DNA from: Sulfoacidibacillus ferrooxidans
Lineage (GTDB): Bacteria > Bacillota > Bacilli > Alicyclobacillales > SLC66
NCBI RefSeq assembly: GCF_022606465.1
Contig: NZ_JALBUF010000002.1
Span: 186,001 to 250,000 of the forward strand
Length of the DNA stretch: 64,000 bases
Direction of reading: 5' to 3'
Part shown: positions 55,227-64,000 of the stretch, one piece after another
Position numbering within the stretch: the stretch's first letter is position 1
Layout: each line of letters starts with the position of its first letter
Notes under the pieces: model-generated
Seen by the model: only the letters and a program-made list of their open reading frames with translations
Databases searched by the model: none
Told to the model about the DNA's origin: nothing
Translations under genes and position numbers: made by a program

Positions 55227-57437
55227 TTATGGTTCGATTACTGATAGTAATGTTGAATCGGTAGAGAGTAACTCACTAAGTGGCTCCCATGAATCAATAT
55301 ATAATCGATGTAAAGCACGTGTCATAGCAACATAGAGTAGCTTGATGTCGATAGGGGAATCTTGCACATAGTGTTTATTTGTAGGATTCAATAGGATGAC
55401 CGCATCAAATTCCATGCCTTTACTAAAATAAATAGGTACTACACTGATACCGCCCTCATAATGTGTCTCTTTACCAGAAATCACATGAATAGAAAGAGAG
55501 TGACTAGCAAGCCATTTTCCCACCTGAGTACACTCTTGTGCCGTTTTGCTGATAATGGCAATATTGTGTAACCCGTCATTTTGAAGTGTTGTTAACCGTT
55601 TGACTATTCCTTCGAGTGCTTCAGTACGTGATGACCACTGTGTTAGACAAGGTTTTTCCCCATGACGTAAGACTGGTATGGCTAGTACTTGATCTGGTTG
55701 GTGGACATGTTGGAGAACGTGATTGGCAAGATTCATGATTTCAATCGTTGAACGGTAGCTTCGCTGCAATACTTCAAATTGGACAGGTTTTGAAAAGAGC
55801 TCACCAGGGATGTCTCTCCATGCGGTTAACCCTTTAAAAGTGTAGATGGATTGGGAAAGGTCACCAAAAATACTTAATGCATCTTGATTGCATAAAAGAC
55901 GTAGTACGTAAAGTTGGAAGGCACCTAGATCCTGCGCTTCATCTACGATGATGTGACTAAAAGGCTTGTGTTTTTCTAATCCGTGCAAGCGTGCAGTTAA
56001 ATAAAAAAGTCCCCCTAGATCCACCCATTCAAATGTAAGGTTAGATAGCAAAACCTCTTTGTAATATAAAACGATGCCTGGCAAATCTTCTATCCACTCA
56101 TTGTGTCCACTATGGTGTAATAGCCATGCCACGCCTTTTGAACTGGTTAGGAGTGTGCGGTACATAGTGAAAATATCTGCTGTTTTCACCTTTTTGCTAT
56201 ACGCTTGTAACTTGCGTTCATAGTGAACTTTATATTTTGCGATATGTTCATCCATGGCGGTATAGCTCATGGTATGGGATTGCTTCTCTACGTTTGTTGC
56301 GATGGTCAGTAAGCAATCGGCTGTCCACTGTTTGAGTGCTGTTAAAAGGCGTTCTCGTCGTTTGACATAGGGGTAGTGTGCAAAGTCGTGATGAAATTTG
56401 CGTGAAATTTCATCTCGTGTCATGACATGGTTTCGATCTAGCACAAAATCTTCATCTGGAATGGCTGTATGTTCTAAGTGATTGACATAGCGATCGATTA
56501 ATTCTTTCATCGCAAGATGACCACGCAGTAATGAAGCACGCGCTGCAATGCGAGCTTGATCTGTTGGTGCTATTTCATAGAGAGAGTGAACTTTTTTGTG
56601 TTGTGAGGTGATACGAACTTTTTTAGGTAAATAACTATGAAGCAATGATTCCCATGTGGTTTGGCGTACGCCTTCTACGCCTAGATTGGGTAAAACGTCA
56701 GAAATATAATCTATAAAAAGCTGATTTGGACCTACGATTAGAAAGCGGTTAAAGGATTCTTCATGTTTATGTTGATAGGCAAGGTAGGAAAGGCGATGTA
56801 ATGCGATTGTCGTTTTTCCGCTGCCTGCAACGCCTTGAACCACTAATACTTGGTATGGATCTGATCGGATAATCCTGTTTTGATCCGCCTGGATTGTTTC
56901 TACAATATCTTTGAGTCGATCTTCTGATTTTGCGCGTAATCTCTCAATGAGTGGTTCATTGGTACGGATCGCTTGAGTGCTATCAAAAAATTGCACTAAG
57001 TGTCCATCTTTGAGGTCGAACTGACGCTTTAAGTGAACATCAAAAGTTAACTCATAGCCGTGTTCGACTTTTATGTTGATTGCTTTAAATGAATCCTCGT
57101 AATAGAGATTGGCAATCGGAGAGCGCCAGTCAATGACATAGGGAGATAGCGTCTCTCGATCAAATAAGCCAAATCTCCCTATGTAGAGTTCTTCTGTTTT
57201 ACCACTGTCGTTCTGCGGATTTGCTGTCTGTTCACTAAATACAAGCTTTGAGAAGTAAGGCTGTGATCTCGATTTTTCTAGTTGTAATGATTGATTTTGA
57301 AGGACTGTATTTAAAACGATTTCTGTGAACTCTTTTGTTTGCTTAATGCCATTTTTGGCACTAGCTACGGCTTGGCTGATATGCGTTTTGATGTATTCTA
57401 AGTATGCCTGTTCTTTAGCTAGCTCATCTTGCATCAT
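55227..57437 (-). CDS. HelD-like UvrD/Rep-family helicase
   Basis: HelD proteins bind stalled RNA polymerase and recycle it. The N-terminal coiled coil (about residues 1-50) is followed by Walker A in VQGVAGSGKTTIALHRLSYL, the DEAQDLG Walker B, and motif VI-like YVAMTRALHRLYI. Length is 736 residues. The ATG overlaps the TAA of the YuzB-like gene, so translation is coupled. Helicase family is certain; HelD subgroup rests on the N-terminal arm and early YIGRFGLFD, YVIDWRSPIA segments. Confidence 0.9.
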   Translation of the reverse strand: MMQDELAKEQAYLEYIKTHISQAVASAKNGIKQTKEFTEIVLNTVLQNQSLQLEKSRSQPYFSKLVFSEQTANPQNDSGKTEELYIGRFGLFDRETLSPYVIDWRSPIANLYYEDSFKAINIKVEHGYELTFDVHLKRQFDLKDGHLVQFFDSTQAIRTNEPLIERLRAKSEDRLKDIVETIQADQNRIIRSDPYQVLVVQGVAGSGKTTIALHRLSYLAYQHKHEESFNRFLIVGPNQLFIDYISDVLPNLGVEGVRQTTWESLLHSYLPKKVRITSQHKKVHSLYEIAPTDQARIAARASLLRGHLAMKELIDRYVNHLEHTAIPDEDFVLDRNHVMTRDEISRKFHHDFAHYPYVKRRERLLTALKQWTADCLLTIATNVEKQSHTMSYTAMDEHIAKYKVHYERKLQAYSKKVKTADIFTMYRTLLTSSKGVAWLLHHSGHNEWIEDLPGIVLYYKEVLLSNLTFEWVDLGGLFYLTARLHGLEKHKPFSHIIVDEAQDLGAFQLYVLRLLCNQDALSIFGDLSQSIYTFKGLTAWRDIPGELFSKPVQFEVLQRSYRSTIEIMNLANHVLQHVHQPDQVLAIPVLRHGEKPCLTQWSSRTEALEGIVKRLTTLQNDGLHNIAIISKTAQECTQVGKWLASHSLSIHVISGKETHYEGGISVVPIYFSKGMEFDAVILLNPTNKHYVQDSPIDIKLLYVAMTRALHRLYIDSWEPLSELLSTDSTLLSVIEP

Positions 57438-57673
57438 TACCAGTCCTCATCTATAAACAACTGATCCTCATCTGCTTGTATGTGTAGTAGTTCAGCATAA
57501 ACGATCTCTGCATCTGCATCTTCGACGAGTTTGCCATTTGTGTAAGCGTATGCATGGAATAAACAAGACTCACAGCGATCCAAGCATGAGTATGTGATCA
57601 CTTCTATGTTATGCGCTTCTAACTTTGGTATCCATGTGGACATTTCATTGGATGCACAAACTTCAATAATCAA
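57437..57673 (-). CDS. YuzB-like DUF1450 protein
   Basis: This 78-residue protein carries the cysteine motif YSCLDRCESCLF of DUF1450, a family widespread in Bacillales and possibly ferredoxin-like, with unknown role. The start is TTG 57673 with an AGGCGAGG site upstream. It is translationally coupled to the helicase gene. Confidence 0.8.
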   Translation of the reverse strand: MIIEVCASNEMSTWIPKLEAHNIEVITYSCLDRCESCLFHAYAYTNGKLVEDADAEIVYAELLHIQADEDQLFIDEDW

Positions 57674-57700
57674 AAAGAACCTCGCCTTTCAATTATGCAC

Positions 57701-58753
57701 TCATGAAAACTCAACATCTGTTGTCACAACTTGACGCTTCCTTTTGTGGACGTACATCGCTTCGTCTGCGGAGCGAACAAGATTACTAAATTCAGCCCAA
57801 GGTGCATGTGTGACACCAATACTGACGGATATCGGCGCACCTTTATGATCGCCTGTTTTTAATGCGGATTGGCGGATTTTTGTAGACATGTTGTGAGCAT
57901 CAATTTTGCTTGCATTGGGGAGTAAAATAATGAACTCATCTCCGCCATACCGAAAGATTAATTGGTGACCAGGTGTGGAGTAACGCAGAATTTGTGTAAA
58001 TGCAATCAGTCTTTGATCTCCTTGATCATGACCATAAGTATCATTGTAAAGTTTAAATTCATCGATATCAATCATAAGAACAGCCGCATTGTCAACATAA
58101 TCAACTGCATGTTCTATGACAAAAGTATCCATGAAGGAGATCAAACTTTCACGATCGTGAATCATATGCAAGGCGCGACGATTAAACACACCGGTCAAGC
58201 CATCGGTCGTTGCTTGGAGCTTTAATTCCATGAGTACTTTTAATGTATATAAACTTGCTGATAAATGGGCTGCCACATCTTCCAATAATGCGATATCTTC
58301 CGGCGTAAAGTGATGTGGTTCTGTGGATTTCACGGTAATAATGCCAAAAGTTTCTTCTGATCTACACAATGGAATGCGTAGGATGGCTTGAATGGATTGC
58401 TCATACAAAAAAGGATCTTCAAGAAATTCTTGCTGCTGTGCCAAGTTCTGATTGATATGAGTTTGTTGTTCGCGAAATACCCACTCGATCGCAGTGCCTT
58501 CGATCTGCATAATATCGCCAGGAGCACTACAGGATAATCCATCCTTTGTCACTAGTTCATGAACGATACAGTACTTCCCTTTAGGCTCTGCAAGTAAAAT
58601 TCCGATGCGGTCAAATGCAACGAGGGGATATATTTGATCGCGTACTGCAGTGAGGATGTCTGAGGTCTGTAGAGAGTTGCGCGTGGCATGCAGGAGCTGA
58701 TTAATCGCACGCAGGCGGATCATTTCTTGTTCAAGCGCCGACTTTTCTAACAT
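57701..58753 (-). CDS. GAF-GGDEF diguanylate cyclase
   Basis: This soluble protein would make cyclic di-GMP. The GAF domain (about residues 20-170) is followed by GGDEF with LTGVFNRRAL, MIDIDEFKLYND and an intact RYGGDEFIILL active loop. The inhibitory RxxD site upstream of GGDEF is absent. ATG 58753 follows GGGGG. It lies 28 bases before the YuzB-like gene on the same strand. Confidence 0.92.
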   Translation of the reverse strand: MLEKSALEQEMIRLRAINQLLHATRNSLQTSDILTAVRDQIYPLVAFDRIGILLAEPKGKYCIVHELVTKDGLSCSAPGDIMQIEGTAIEWVFREQQTHINQNLAQQQEFLEDPFLYEQSIQAILRIPLCRSEETFGIITVKSTEPHHFTPEDIALLEDVAAHLSASLYTLKVLMELKLQATTDGLTGVFNRRALHMIHDRESLISFMDTFVIEHAVDYVDNAAVLMIDIDEFKLYNDTYGHDQGDQRLIAFTQILRYSTPGHQLIFRYGGDEFIILLPNASKIDAHNMSTKIRQSALKTGDHKGAPISVSIGVTHAPWAEFSNLVRSADEAMYVHKRKRQVVTTDVEFS

Positions 58754-58893
58754 ATTATATCCCCCTTTGTGCAAATCTTTGCTAACATATTAACTAGTAT
58801 ATATTTTTGCGTAATATCTGTACAGACTTGCAGGAGATCCATTTCGAATAGCGAAATAGATGAGTACATACTTTGTGAAATGAGGAATCGCTA

Positions 58894-60915
58894 GTGAAAA
58901 AGACATTGTTACAAAGAGAAGATTTATATCAATTTGAATGGATTGGAACTCCTCGAATTACGCCAGATGGGGATCGAGTCGTATATACCTTAAAGACAGT
59001 TACAGAAGATCACAAAGGGTATAAGTCGCGCATGGCCGTAGTAGATCTTAGGACAGATGAGATACGTATGTTTACGCAGGGTGAACACAAGGATCGATTG
59101 GTCGATGTGACAAATGATGAGATGGTGATTTTATCGGATAGAGTTTCGGGAGAGCAACAAGTATTTTTATTGCCGTTTACAGGTGGGGAAGCTCGTCAGG
59201 TAAGTGCGGTGAAAGGTGGCGTCCGCATGGCAAAGATGGCACCGGACCGCACTCACATGGCGTTGTTGGTGCAATTGAAAAGCGATGAAAAAGTGGCTAT
59301 TGTGGACACACAGATTGCATCTGAAACAGCTGGTGGTTCTCCCACTAGCAAGGAGAAGGATGCCATTCTTCCCTATGAAGTTCATCGGTTACATTATAAA
59401 GCTGATGGATCGGGATTGTGGGATCAAAAGACATCTCAGTTGGTATGGCTAGAGATTGCTACAGGGAAAGTAACACAACTGACAGATGGAGAAGTTTCTA
59501 TATCTGATTTCTCTTTTTCGCCAGATGGTACAAAGATCGTCTATTCGTCGCAGTCAAAACTAGATGATCGAAATTTTTTTAGTGATATTTATACACTTGA
59601 ACTCGCTACGCAAGAAAAAATGTGCCTGACCGATGGTACGCGTGCACTCTATGCTCCTGTCTATGCTCCAGATGGCCAAAGCATCGCCGTTTTTGGTCAC
59701 GATATGAAGTTTCAAGGGGCCACGCAGCAAACGATGTATCTCATTGATAATGAAAAACAAATACGACCGCTGGTTTCAGAACAATTTCCTTATGGACTAT
59801 CAGCTGATGGTATGAGTGATATGCGCGGTCATGAAAGTGTACCAGGTCCGCTCTTTACGTCAGATGGTCGGGCAGTGATCGCACCTTATAGTGCACACGG
59901 TGCCGTAGCTTTGGCGATGTTTACTGTAGATGGTGTACATAAAACATTGGTTGAAGGTGAGCGGGAGATCTACTCGTTCGACTTTTGTGCAAAGACAGGG
60001 GATCTAGTATTTGTAGCCACAGATCCAACCTGTCCTAATGATCTCTTTGTGCGCTCCCTACATGGTGGTGCAGAGCGAAGGTTGACTATGACCAATGCCT
60101 GGCTTGCCGAAAAAGAACTTGCCACAGTCACTACATTTACTGCAGTTGCAAAGGATGGTCAAGCCCTTCAAGGATTTAAAGTAACACCCCCTGTTCAAAG
60201 TGTAGGAACTGGGTTACAGCCTGTTATTTTAGAAGTGCATGGAGGTCCTCATGCCATGTACTCGCATTCGTTTGTCTTTGAATTTCAACTGCTAGCTGCA
60301 TTGGGTTTCGTGGTTATATACGGTAATCCGCGTGGCAGCAGTGGATATGGGCAAGCGTTCGTCGATGCGTGTCGCGGTGATTACGGCGGTAAAGATTATG
60401 AAGATCTTCTTTCACTTTTAGATCATGCCTTGGAGCAAGATGTGACACTTGATGCCACTCGTATTGGTGTCACAGGTGGATCCTACGGTGGGTTTATGAC
60501 TAACTGGATAGTCGGTCACACCAATCGGTTTAAAGCAGCCGTCACTCAGCGGTCGATCTCTAATTGGATCAGTTTTCATGGGGTGAGTGATATTGGCTAC
60601 TTTTTTACTGAATGGGAGATGAAGTGGTCGTCGTATGAGACGCCGTGGACAGATATAGAACAATTATGGGAACATTCCCCGATGAAGTATGTATCCAATG
60701 TAGAAACTCCGCTCTTAATCTTGCATGGAGAAGAGGATTTTCGTTGTCCAATTGAACAGGCAGAACAATTGTATGTGGCACTAAAGATGTTAGATAAAGA
60801 GGTGTCTTTCATTCGCTTTCCAAAATCAAGTCACGATCTATCACGTACGGGGATTCCATCACTTCGAGTGGAACGCTATCGCTATATGAGCGAATGGTTT
60901 GTACGTTACGTGTAG
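58894..60915 (+). CDS. S9-family prolyl oligopeptidase-type serine peptidase
   Basis: This peptidase acts on short peptides. The N-terminal two thirds form a beta-propeller (repeated DG motifs such as FSFSPDGTKIVYSS). The C-terminal alpha/beta hydrolase has the nucleophile in GVTGGSYGGFMTNW, Asp in LHGEEDFRCP and His in KSSHDLSRTG. Length is 673 residues. The start is GTG 58894 with GAGGA upstream. Confidence 0.92.
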   Translation: MKKTLLQREDLYQFEWIGTPRITPDGDRVVYTLKTVTEDHKGYKSRMAVVDLRTDEIRMFTQGEHKDRLVDVTNDEMVILSDRVSGEQQVFLLPFTGGEARQVSAVKGGVRMAKMAPDRTHMALLVQLKSDEKVAIVDTQIASETAGGSPTSKEKDAILPYEVHRLHYKADGSGLWDQKTSQLVWLEIATGKVTQLTDGEVSISDFSFSPDGTKIVYSSQSKLDDRNFFSDIYTLELATQEKMCLTDGTRALYAPVYAPDGQSIAVFGHDMKFQGATQQTMYLIDNEKQIRPLVSEQFPYGLSADGMSDMRGHESVPGPLFTSDGRAVIAPYSAHGAVALAMFTVDGVHKTLVEGEREIYSFDFCAKTGDLVFVATDPTCPNDLFVRSLHGGAERRLTMTNAWLAEKELATVTTFTAVAKDGQALQGFKVTPPVQSVGTGLQPVILEVHGGPHAMYSHSFVFEFQLLAALGFVVIYGNPRGSSGYGQAFVDACRGDYGGKDYEDLLSLLDHALEQDVTLDATRIGVTGGSYGGFMTNWIVGHTNRFKAAVTQRSISNWISFHGVSDIGYFFTEWEMKWSSYETPWTDIEQLWEHSPMKYVSNVETPLLILHGEEDFRCPIEQAEQLYVALKMLDKEVSFIRFPKSSHDLSRTGIPSLRVERYRYMSEWFVRYV

Positions 60916-60964
60916 ATGATTGTATATGCATCTGAGTGGTTGAAAGGTTCGTGTAGTAATAGGT

Positions 60965-60994
60965 TTGACAGCAATCCAAGAGAACGCGTATGAT
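60965..60994 (+). promoter_or_regulatory. Sigma-A promoter of hutH
   Basis: A perfect TTGACA (60965-60970) and TATGAT (60989-60994) are 18 bases apart. Transcription would begin near 61001, giving a leader of about 140 bases. Confidence 0.75.
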
Positions 60995-61017
60995 ATAAGG
61001 ATATGAAGGGCGGGGAT

Positions 61018-61119
61018 ATGATGAGGCCGCATAGACAGTGTTCATCACAACCGCATATCGGTATTACGGGCCACCTGATAAGAGGGATCTTATCAGGTGG
61101 CCGATTTTTTTGTCTCTGA
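61018..61119 (+). CDS. Possible leader peptide of hutH
   Basis: An open frame begins at ATG 61018 or 61021 after AAGGGCGGGG and runs through the terminator hairpin to TGA 61117-61119. It includes three His codons (61030, 61054, 61072). Translation could open the hairpin, but the His codons are not clustered. A frame from ATG 61003 is also open. Confidence 0.35.
   Translation: MMRPHRQCSSQPHIGITGHLIRGILSGGRFFCL
61069..61111 (+). terminator. Terminator in the hutH leader (attenuator)
   Basis: GGCCACCTGATAAG (61069-61082) and CTTATCAGGTGGCC (61089-61102) form a perfect 14-bp stem, then GA and seven T. It lies 67 bases after the predicted start point and 29 bases before hutH, so it would control read-through. 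Confidence 0.85.
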
Positions 61120-61140
61120 CTCAGTAAAGGAGTGAAGGTT

Positions 61141-62682
61141 ATGAAACAAATTCTACTAAGTGGAGATATGCTTACCTTAGATGAAGTATGGGAAATTGCC
61201 ACAGCAGATATTGGAGCTAGTGGAACGGTTGATATAGAGATTGATATTGCAGAGGATGCATGGCCACGGATTCGCCAAAGTAGAGAACTTATTGAGGATT
61301 TGGTGCTGGAAGGTAAACCTGTATATGGTGTGAATACGGGCTTTGGACGGCTTTCTGAAGTGACGATTGCCAAAGAGGATACTGTAAAATTACAAAAAAA
61401 CCTGATTCGTAGTCATGCCTGTGCAGTAGGAAAACCGCTGTCTATGCCTGTGGTTCGCGCTATGATGTTGTTGCGTGCAAATGCACTAGCCAAAGGATAC
61501 TCAGGCATTCGTCAAGAAACGCTTCAACTTCTTGTCAATTGCTTACAACGTGGTGTTCACCCCTATATTCCAGAACAAGGATCACTTGGAGCAAGCGGGG
61601 ATCTTGCACCACTCGCACACCTCGCGCTTGTGCTTATGGGTGAGGGTAGGGCTGAGTATCGAGGTACGTGGTATTCTGGTAAAGAGGCATTACAGCGAGC
61701 TGGATTAGAACCTGTCGTATTGCAAGCAAAAGAAGGATTGGCGTTAATCAATGGGACCCAAGCTATGACAGCGATTGGTGCACTCGCATGGAGTAAGGCA
61801 GAACATATTATCAAGTTAGCGGATGGTATTGGTGCGCTTACCTTTGAAGCACTTCAAGGTGTTCGAGATGCTTTTGCAAAGAATGTGCATGCCCTTCGTC
61901 CACACCCTGGGCAGGAGTCAGCAGCTACATCTTTGCGCGAATGGGTTGATGGAAGCAAACTAACAACGACACAAGGGGAACTACGTGTACAAGATGCCTA
62001 CAGTTTGCGGTGTATGCCACAAGTTCATGGAGCCAGTCGTCAAGTCTTAGATTATGTACGCGGTGTGCTCGAAGTGGAATTAAATGCTGCAACAGATAAT
62101 CCACTTGTTTTTGCTGGCTCTAAAGAAGTCATATCAGGTGGTCATTTTCATGGGCAACCAGTAGCGCTTGCCATGGATTTTCTAAAGATTGGCGTGGCAG
62201 AGATGGCTAATATCTCAGAACGCCGCGTGGAGCGTTTGGTCAATCCGAATTTAAGTGGATTGCCCGCATTTCTAGCCCAGAATCCCGGTTTATCCTCTGG
62301 TCTTATGATCCTGCAATATGTTGCAGCATCGCTTGTTTCAGAAAATAAAGTGCTAGCACATCCTGCGAGTGTGGATTCGATCCCTTCATCTGCAGGTCAG
62401 GAAGATCACGTATCGATGGGTACGACTGCAGCGCGCCAAGTAGATGAAATAGTCTCCAATACATCAAGAGTACTTGCTATTGAGGCAATTGCAGCAGCGC
62501 AAGCAGTTGCATTACAGCAGGTTGAGGATCGCCTTGCACCACGCACAAGGCAATTGTATGATGCGATTCGAACGCGAGTACCAAGTGTGGTAGAAGATCG
62601 TAGTTTATCTGAAGAAATAGAAATGTTAGCTGAAGAACTTTTGTATCTACGAGGTTCATTTTCTATTCCAATGTATGTTTGA
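61141..62682 (+). CDS. hutH: Histidine ammonia-lyase
   Basis: HutH removes ammonia from histidine to give urocanate. The MIO cofactor triad Ala-Ser-Gly is at residues 151-153 in GSLGASGDLAPLAH, and VYGVNTGFGRL is conserved. Length is 513 residues. ATG 61141 has AAAGGAG upstream. The other hut genes (hutU, hutI, hutG) are not in the window. Control appears to be by a leader terminator. Confidence 0.95.
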   Translation: MKQILLSGDMLTLDEVWEIATADIGASGTVDIEIDIAEDAWPRIRQSRELIEDLVLEGKPVYGVNTGFGRLSEVTIAKEDTVKLQKNLIRSHACAVGKPLSMPVVRAMMLLRANALAKGYSGIRQETLQLLVNCLQRGVHPYIPEQGSLGASGDLAPLAHLALVLMGEGRAEYRGTWYSGKEALQRAGLEPVVLQAKEGLALINGTQAMTAIGALAWSKAEHIIKLADGIGALTFEALQGVRDAFAKNVHALRPHPGQESAATSLREWVDGSKLTTTQGELRVQDAYSLRCMPQVHGASRQVLDYVRGVLEVELNAATDNPLVFAGSKEVISGGHFHGQPVALAMDFLKIGVAEMANISERRVERLVNPNLSGLPAFLAQNPGLSSGLMILQYVAASLVSENKVLAHPASVDSIPSSAGQEDHVSMGTTAARQVDEIVSNTSRVLAIEAIAAAQAVALQQVEDRLAPRTRQLYDAIRTRVPSVVEDRSLSEEIEMLAEELLYLRGSFSIPMYV

Positions 62683-62691
62683 ATGGAGAAT

Positions 62692-62731
62692 ACAAACAGG
62701 TGAACGCTAACTATAGCGTTCACCTGTTTGT
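62692..62731. terminator. Bidirectional terminator between hutH and the NCS1 permease
   Basis: A perfect 18-bp stem (62692-62709 with 62714-62731) surrounds ACTA, between convergent genes. T-rich flanks are present on the plus strand (TTTGTTG). Confidence 0.8.
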
Positions 62732-62741
62732 TGTATGCTTG

Positions 62742-64000
62742 TTACATGGGTAAATGATTCTGCTGAGAATGTATTTTCATTTTCATGGGAAAGTAATAAA
62801 GTACAGCTGAAATGATGAGTCCAACAAGCCAAGCAAAATCAGCATCACCTAAGTATTTAGAAATGGGTCCTACATATAACGCGGTATTCATAAATGGGAA
62901 TTCTAGAGCAATGGCTACTACATAAGCGATGATTGCGATCCAATTGACTGCACCGTATGTACCTTGCCAATGAAAAATAGCATCAATATCATAGTGACCA
63001 TGGCGTACAAAATAAAAATCGACAAGGTTAATGGCTGTCCATGGAACTAAGAAGTAGAGAAGTAAAAGCAAGAAATTAGAGTAGTTATTTAAAAAGTCAC
63101 CTTGTCCCCAAATGGCAATGGCTGTCCCAAGAATTGCGATGATGCCACTGATACTTGTGCGAGAAGCGCTTGTAAAGCCAATTTTAGAAAACGCACTCAC
63201 GGTTGTAGTAATAGACATAAATCCTCCATAAAGATTAAGTACATTGACAGCGATAATACCAAGTAGAATGATTAGATCGACTATCCAGGATAAGTGAGGT
63301 CCTGCAATGGATGCAATGTAATTTGATGCGCTTGCATTAAATGCTTGTGATGCAGTTTGTGCTCCTACAGCTCCTAAGATCATCATCCACATACTTCCGA
63401 TCACAGAACCAAGATAGGTATACCAAAAGGTACTTGAGATTGATGTATCTTTTGGCAAATATCGAGAATAGTCAGCTACATAAGGTGCATATGTAATTTG
63501 CCAAGTCGCGACAATAGAGAGAACGAGGAAAAATGGTCCAAAGTCAAAGCTGTGATTGTGGAGACTTGCAGAAAAAGAAGGTGCAGTACATAGTTTGATA
63601 GTTAAAAAGAAAAAGACAATAGTGAATAAATAGGATACTACCCGCTCATAGCGATGAATCATGTCGTATCCGTATACGACTAGCAAGAAGGTTGCGAAGT
63701 TTGCAATAATAATGGAGGCGGCGAAAGGAATGTGAAGCAACGAGGTTAGTGCTTCTCCGCCTAATATTGCACTTGAAGCAAAGAAACCAATGTACATAAG
63801 TATCACCAAAATGAGAGGCAATATGGCACCGATAACGCCAAATTGGGCTCGTGACTGGATCATCTGCGGAATGCCAAGTCTAGGGCCTTCGGCAGAGTGA
63901 AGTGCCATGAAAATGCCACCAATAAGGTTGCCAAGTACTATGGCAATTATGGCCCAAAGCAAATTGAGCCCGAGAATAATAGCAAGGCCACCTGTGACGA
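62742..64000 (-). CDS. NCS1-family nucleobase/cation permease, cut by the window edge
   Basis: This transporter would import a nucleobase, allantoin, hydantoin, thiamine or similar compound with a cation. The segment AIIAIVLGNLIGGIFMALHS and then GIPQMIQSRAQFG are typical of NCS1. The frame stays open past 63962 to the window end with family-like sequence (GGLAIILGLN), so the true start lies beyond 64000 and the 5' part is missing. Eleven or more helices are visible. The neighbouring hutH is convergent and need not be related. Confidence 0.85.
   Translation of the reverse strand, partial: VTGGLAIILGLNLLWAIIAIVLGNLIGGIFMALHSAEGPRLGIPQMIQSRAQFGVIGAILPLILVILMYIGFFASSAILGGEALTSLLHIPFAASIIIANFATFLLVVYGYDMIHRYERVVSYLFTIVFFFLTIKLCTAPSFSASLHNHSFDFGPFFLVLSIVATWQITYAPYVADYSRYLPKDTSISSTFWYTYLGSVIGSMWMMILGAVGAQTASQAFNASASNYIASIAGPHLSWIVDLIILLGIIAVNVLNLYGGFMSITTTVSAFSKIGFTSASRTSISGIIAILGTAIAIWGQGDFLNNYSNFLLLLLYFLVPWTAINLVDFYFVRHGHYDIDAIFHWQGTYGAVNWIAIIAYVVAIALEFPFMNTALYVGPISKYLGDADFAWLVGLIISAVLYYFPMKMKIHSQQNHLPM

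Overview
The window looks like a chromosomal segment of a Gram-positive, low-to-mid GC, spore-forming type Firmicute of the order Bacillales, possibly near Alicyclobacillaceae. This placement is an inference. It rests on strong Shine-Dalgarno sites with GTG and TTG starts, a fadR-etfB-etfA block, YodB-, YuzB- and SpoVD-like proteins, a tenI-thiO-thiS-thiG cluster, PerR-like and FadR-like operators, and HemAT-like sensing. I saw no rRNA, tRNA, CRISPR array, prophage or complete insertion sequence.

Layout: 1-5.9 kb is a five-gene peptide ABC importer. 6.1-7.8 kb holds an atypical NRAMP-family transporter and a small membrane partner. 7.8-10.3 kb is a fatty-acid regulator with the electron transfer flavoprotein. 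10.4-12.0 kb holds small unknown genes and a MITE-like repeat. 12.0-14.9 kb has a glycosyltransferase, a TlpA-like thioredoxin and a degenerate Lgt-like membrane protein. 15.0-23.6 kb is a respiratory block: a tail-to-tail two-component pair, cytochrome bd oxidase genes cydA-B-D-C (cydA is broken by a one-base shift at an A9 tract) and a membrane protein with a histidine-kinase-like helix that has lost its histidine. 23.6-26.3 kb is a sulfide-oxidation pair (rhodanese-persulfide dioxygenase fusion and sulfide:quinone oxidoreductase) behind a CsoR/CstR-type inverted repeat.

26.6-31.8 kb is a compact chemotaxis cluster (cheY, cheA, a globin-coupled receptor, cheW) followed by a radical SAM gene. 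31.9-33.9 kb has dps with a PerR-like box and a second NRAMP-like gene, separated by a perfect 27-bp stem. 34.0-36.2 kb is an unusual cytochrome b6/subunit IV-like operon with no Rieske protein or c-type cytochrome. 36.4-40.6 kb holds small genes, an isochorismatase-family hydrolase, a MerR-MFS-SPW efflux cluster and a glycosyltransferase remnant. 40.6-44.8 kb carries thiamine-thiazole synthesis genes.

44.8-64.0 kb is mostly housekeeping: an M3 oligopeptidase, glyS, an M48-like protein lacking its zinc motif, a PASTA penicillin-binding protein, mnmA, an MFS gene with a YodB-like regulator, tenA, a HelD helicase, a YuzB-like protein, a diguanylate cyclase, an S9 peptidase, hutH behind a terminator-bearing leader, and an NCS1 permease cut by the window edge. 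Taken together the genes suggest an organism that switches electron flow with oxygen and sulfide (cytochrome bd, SQR, the novel b6 complex), senses oxygen, and uses peptides, histidine and fatty acids as carbon sources.
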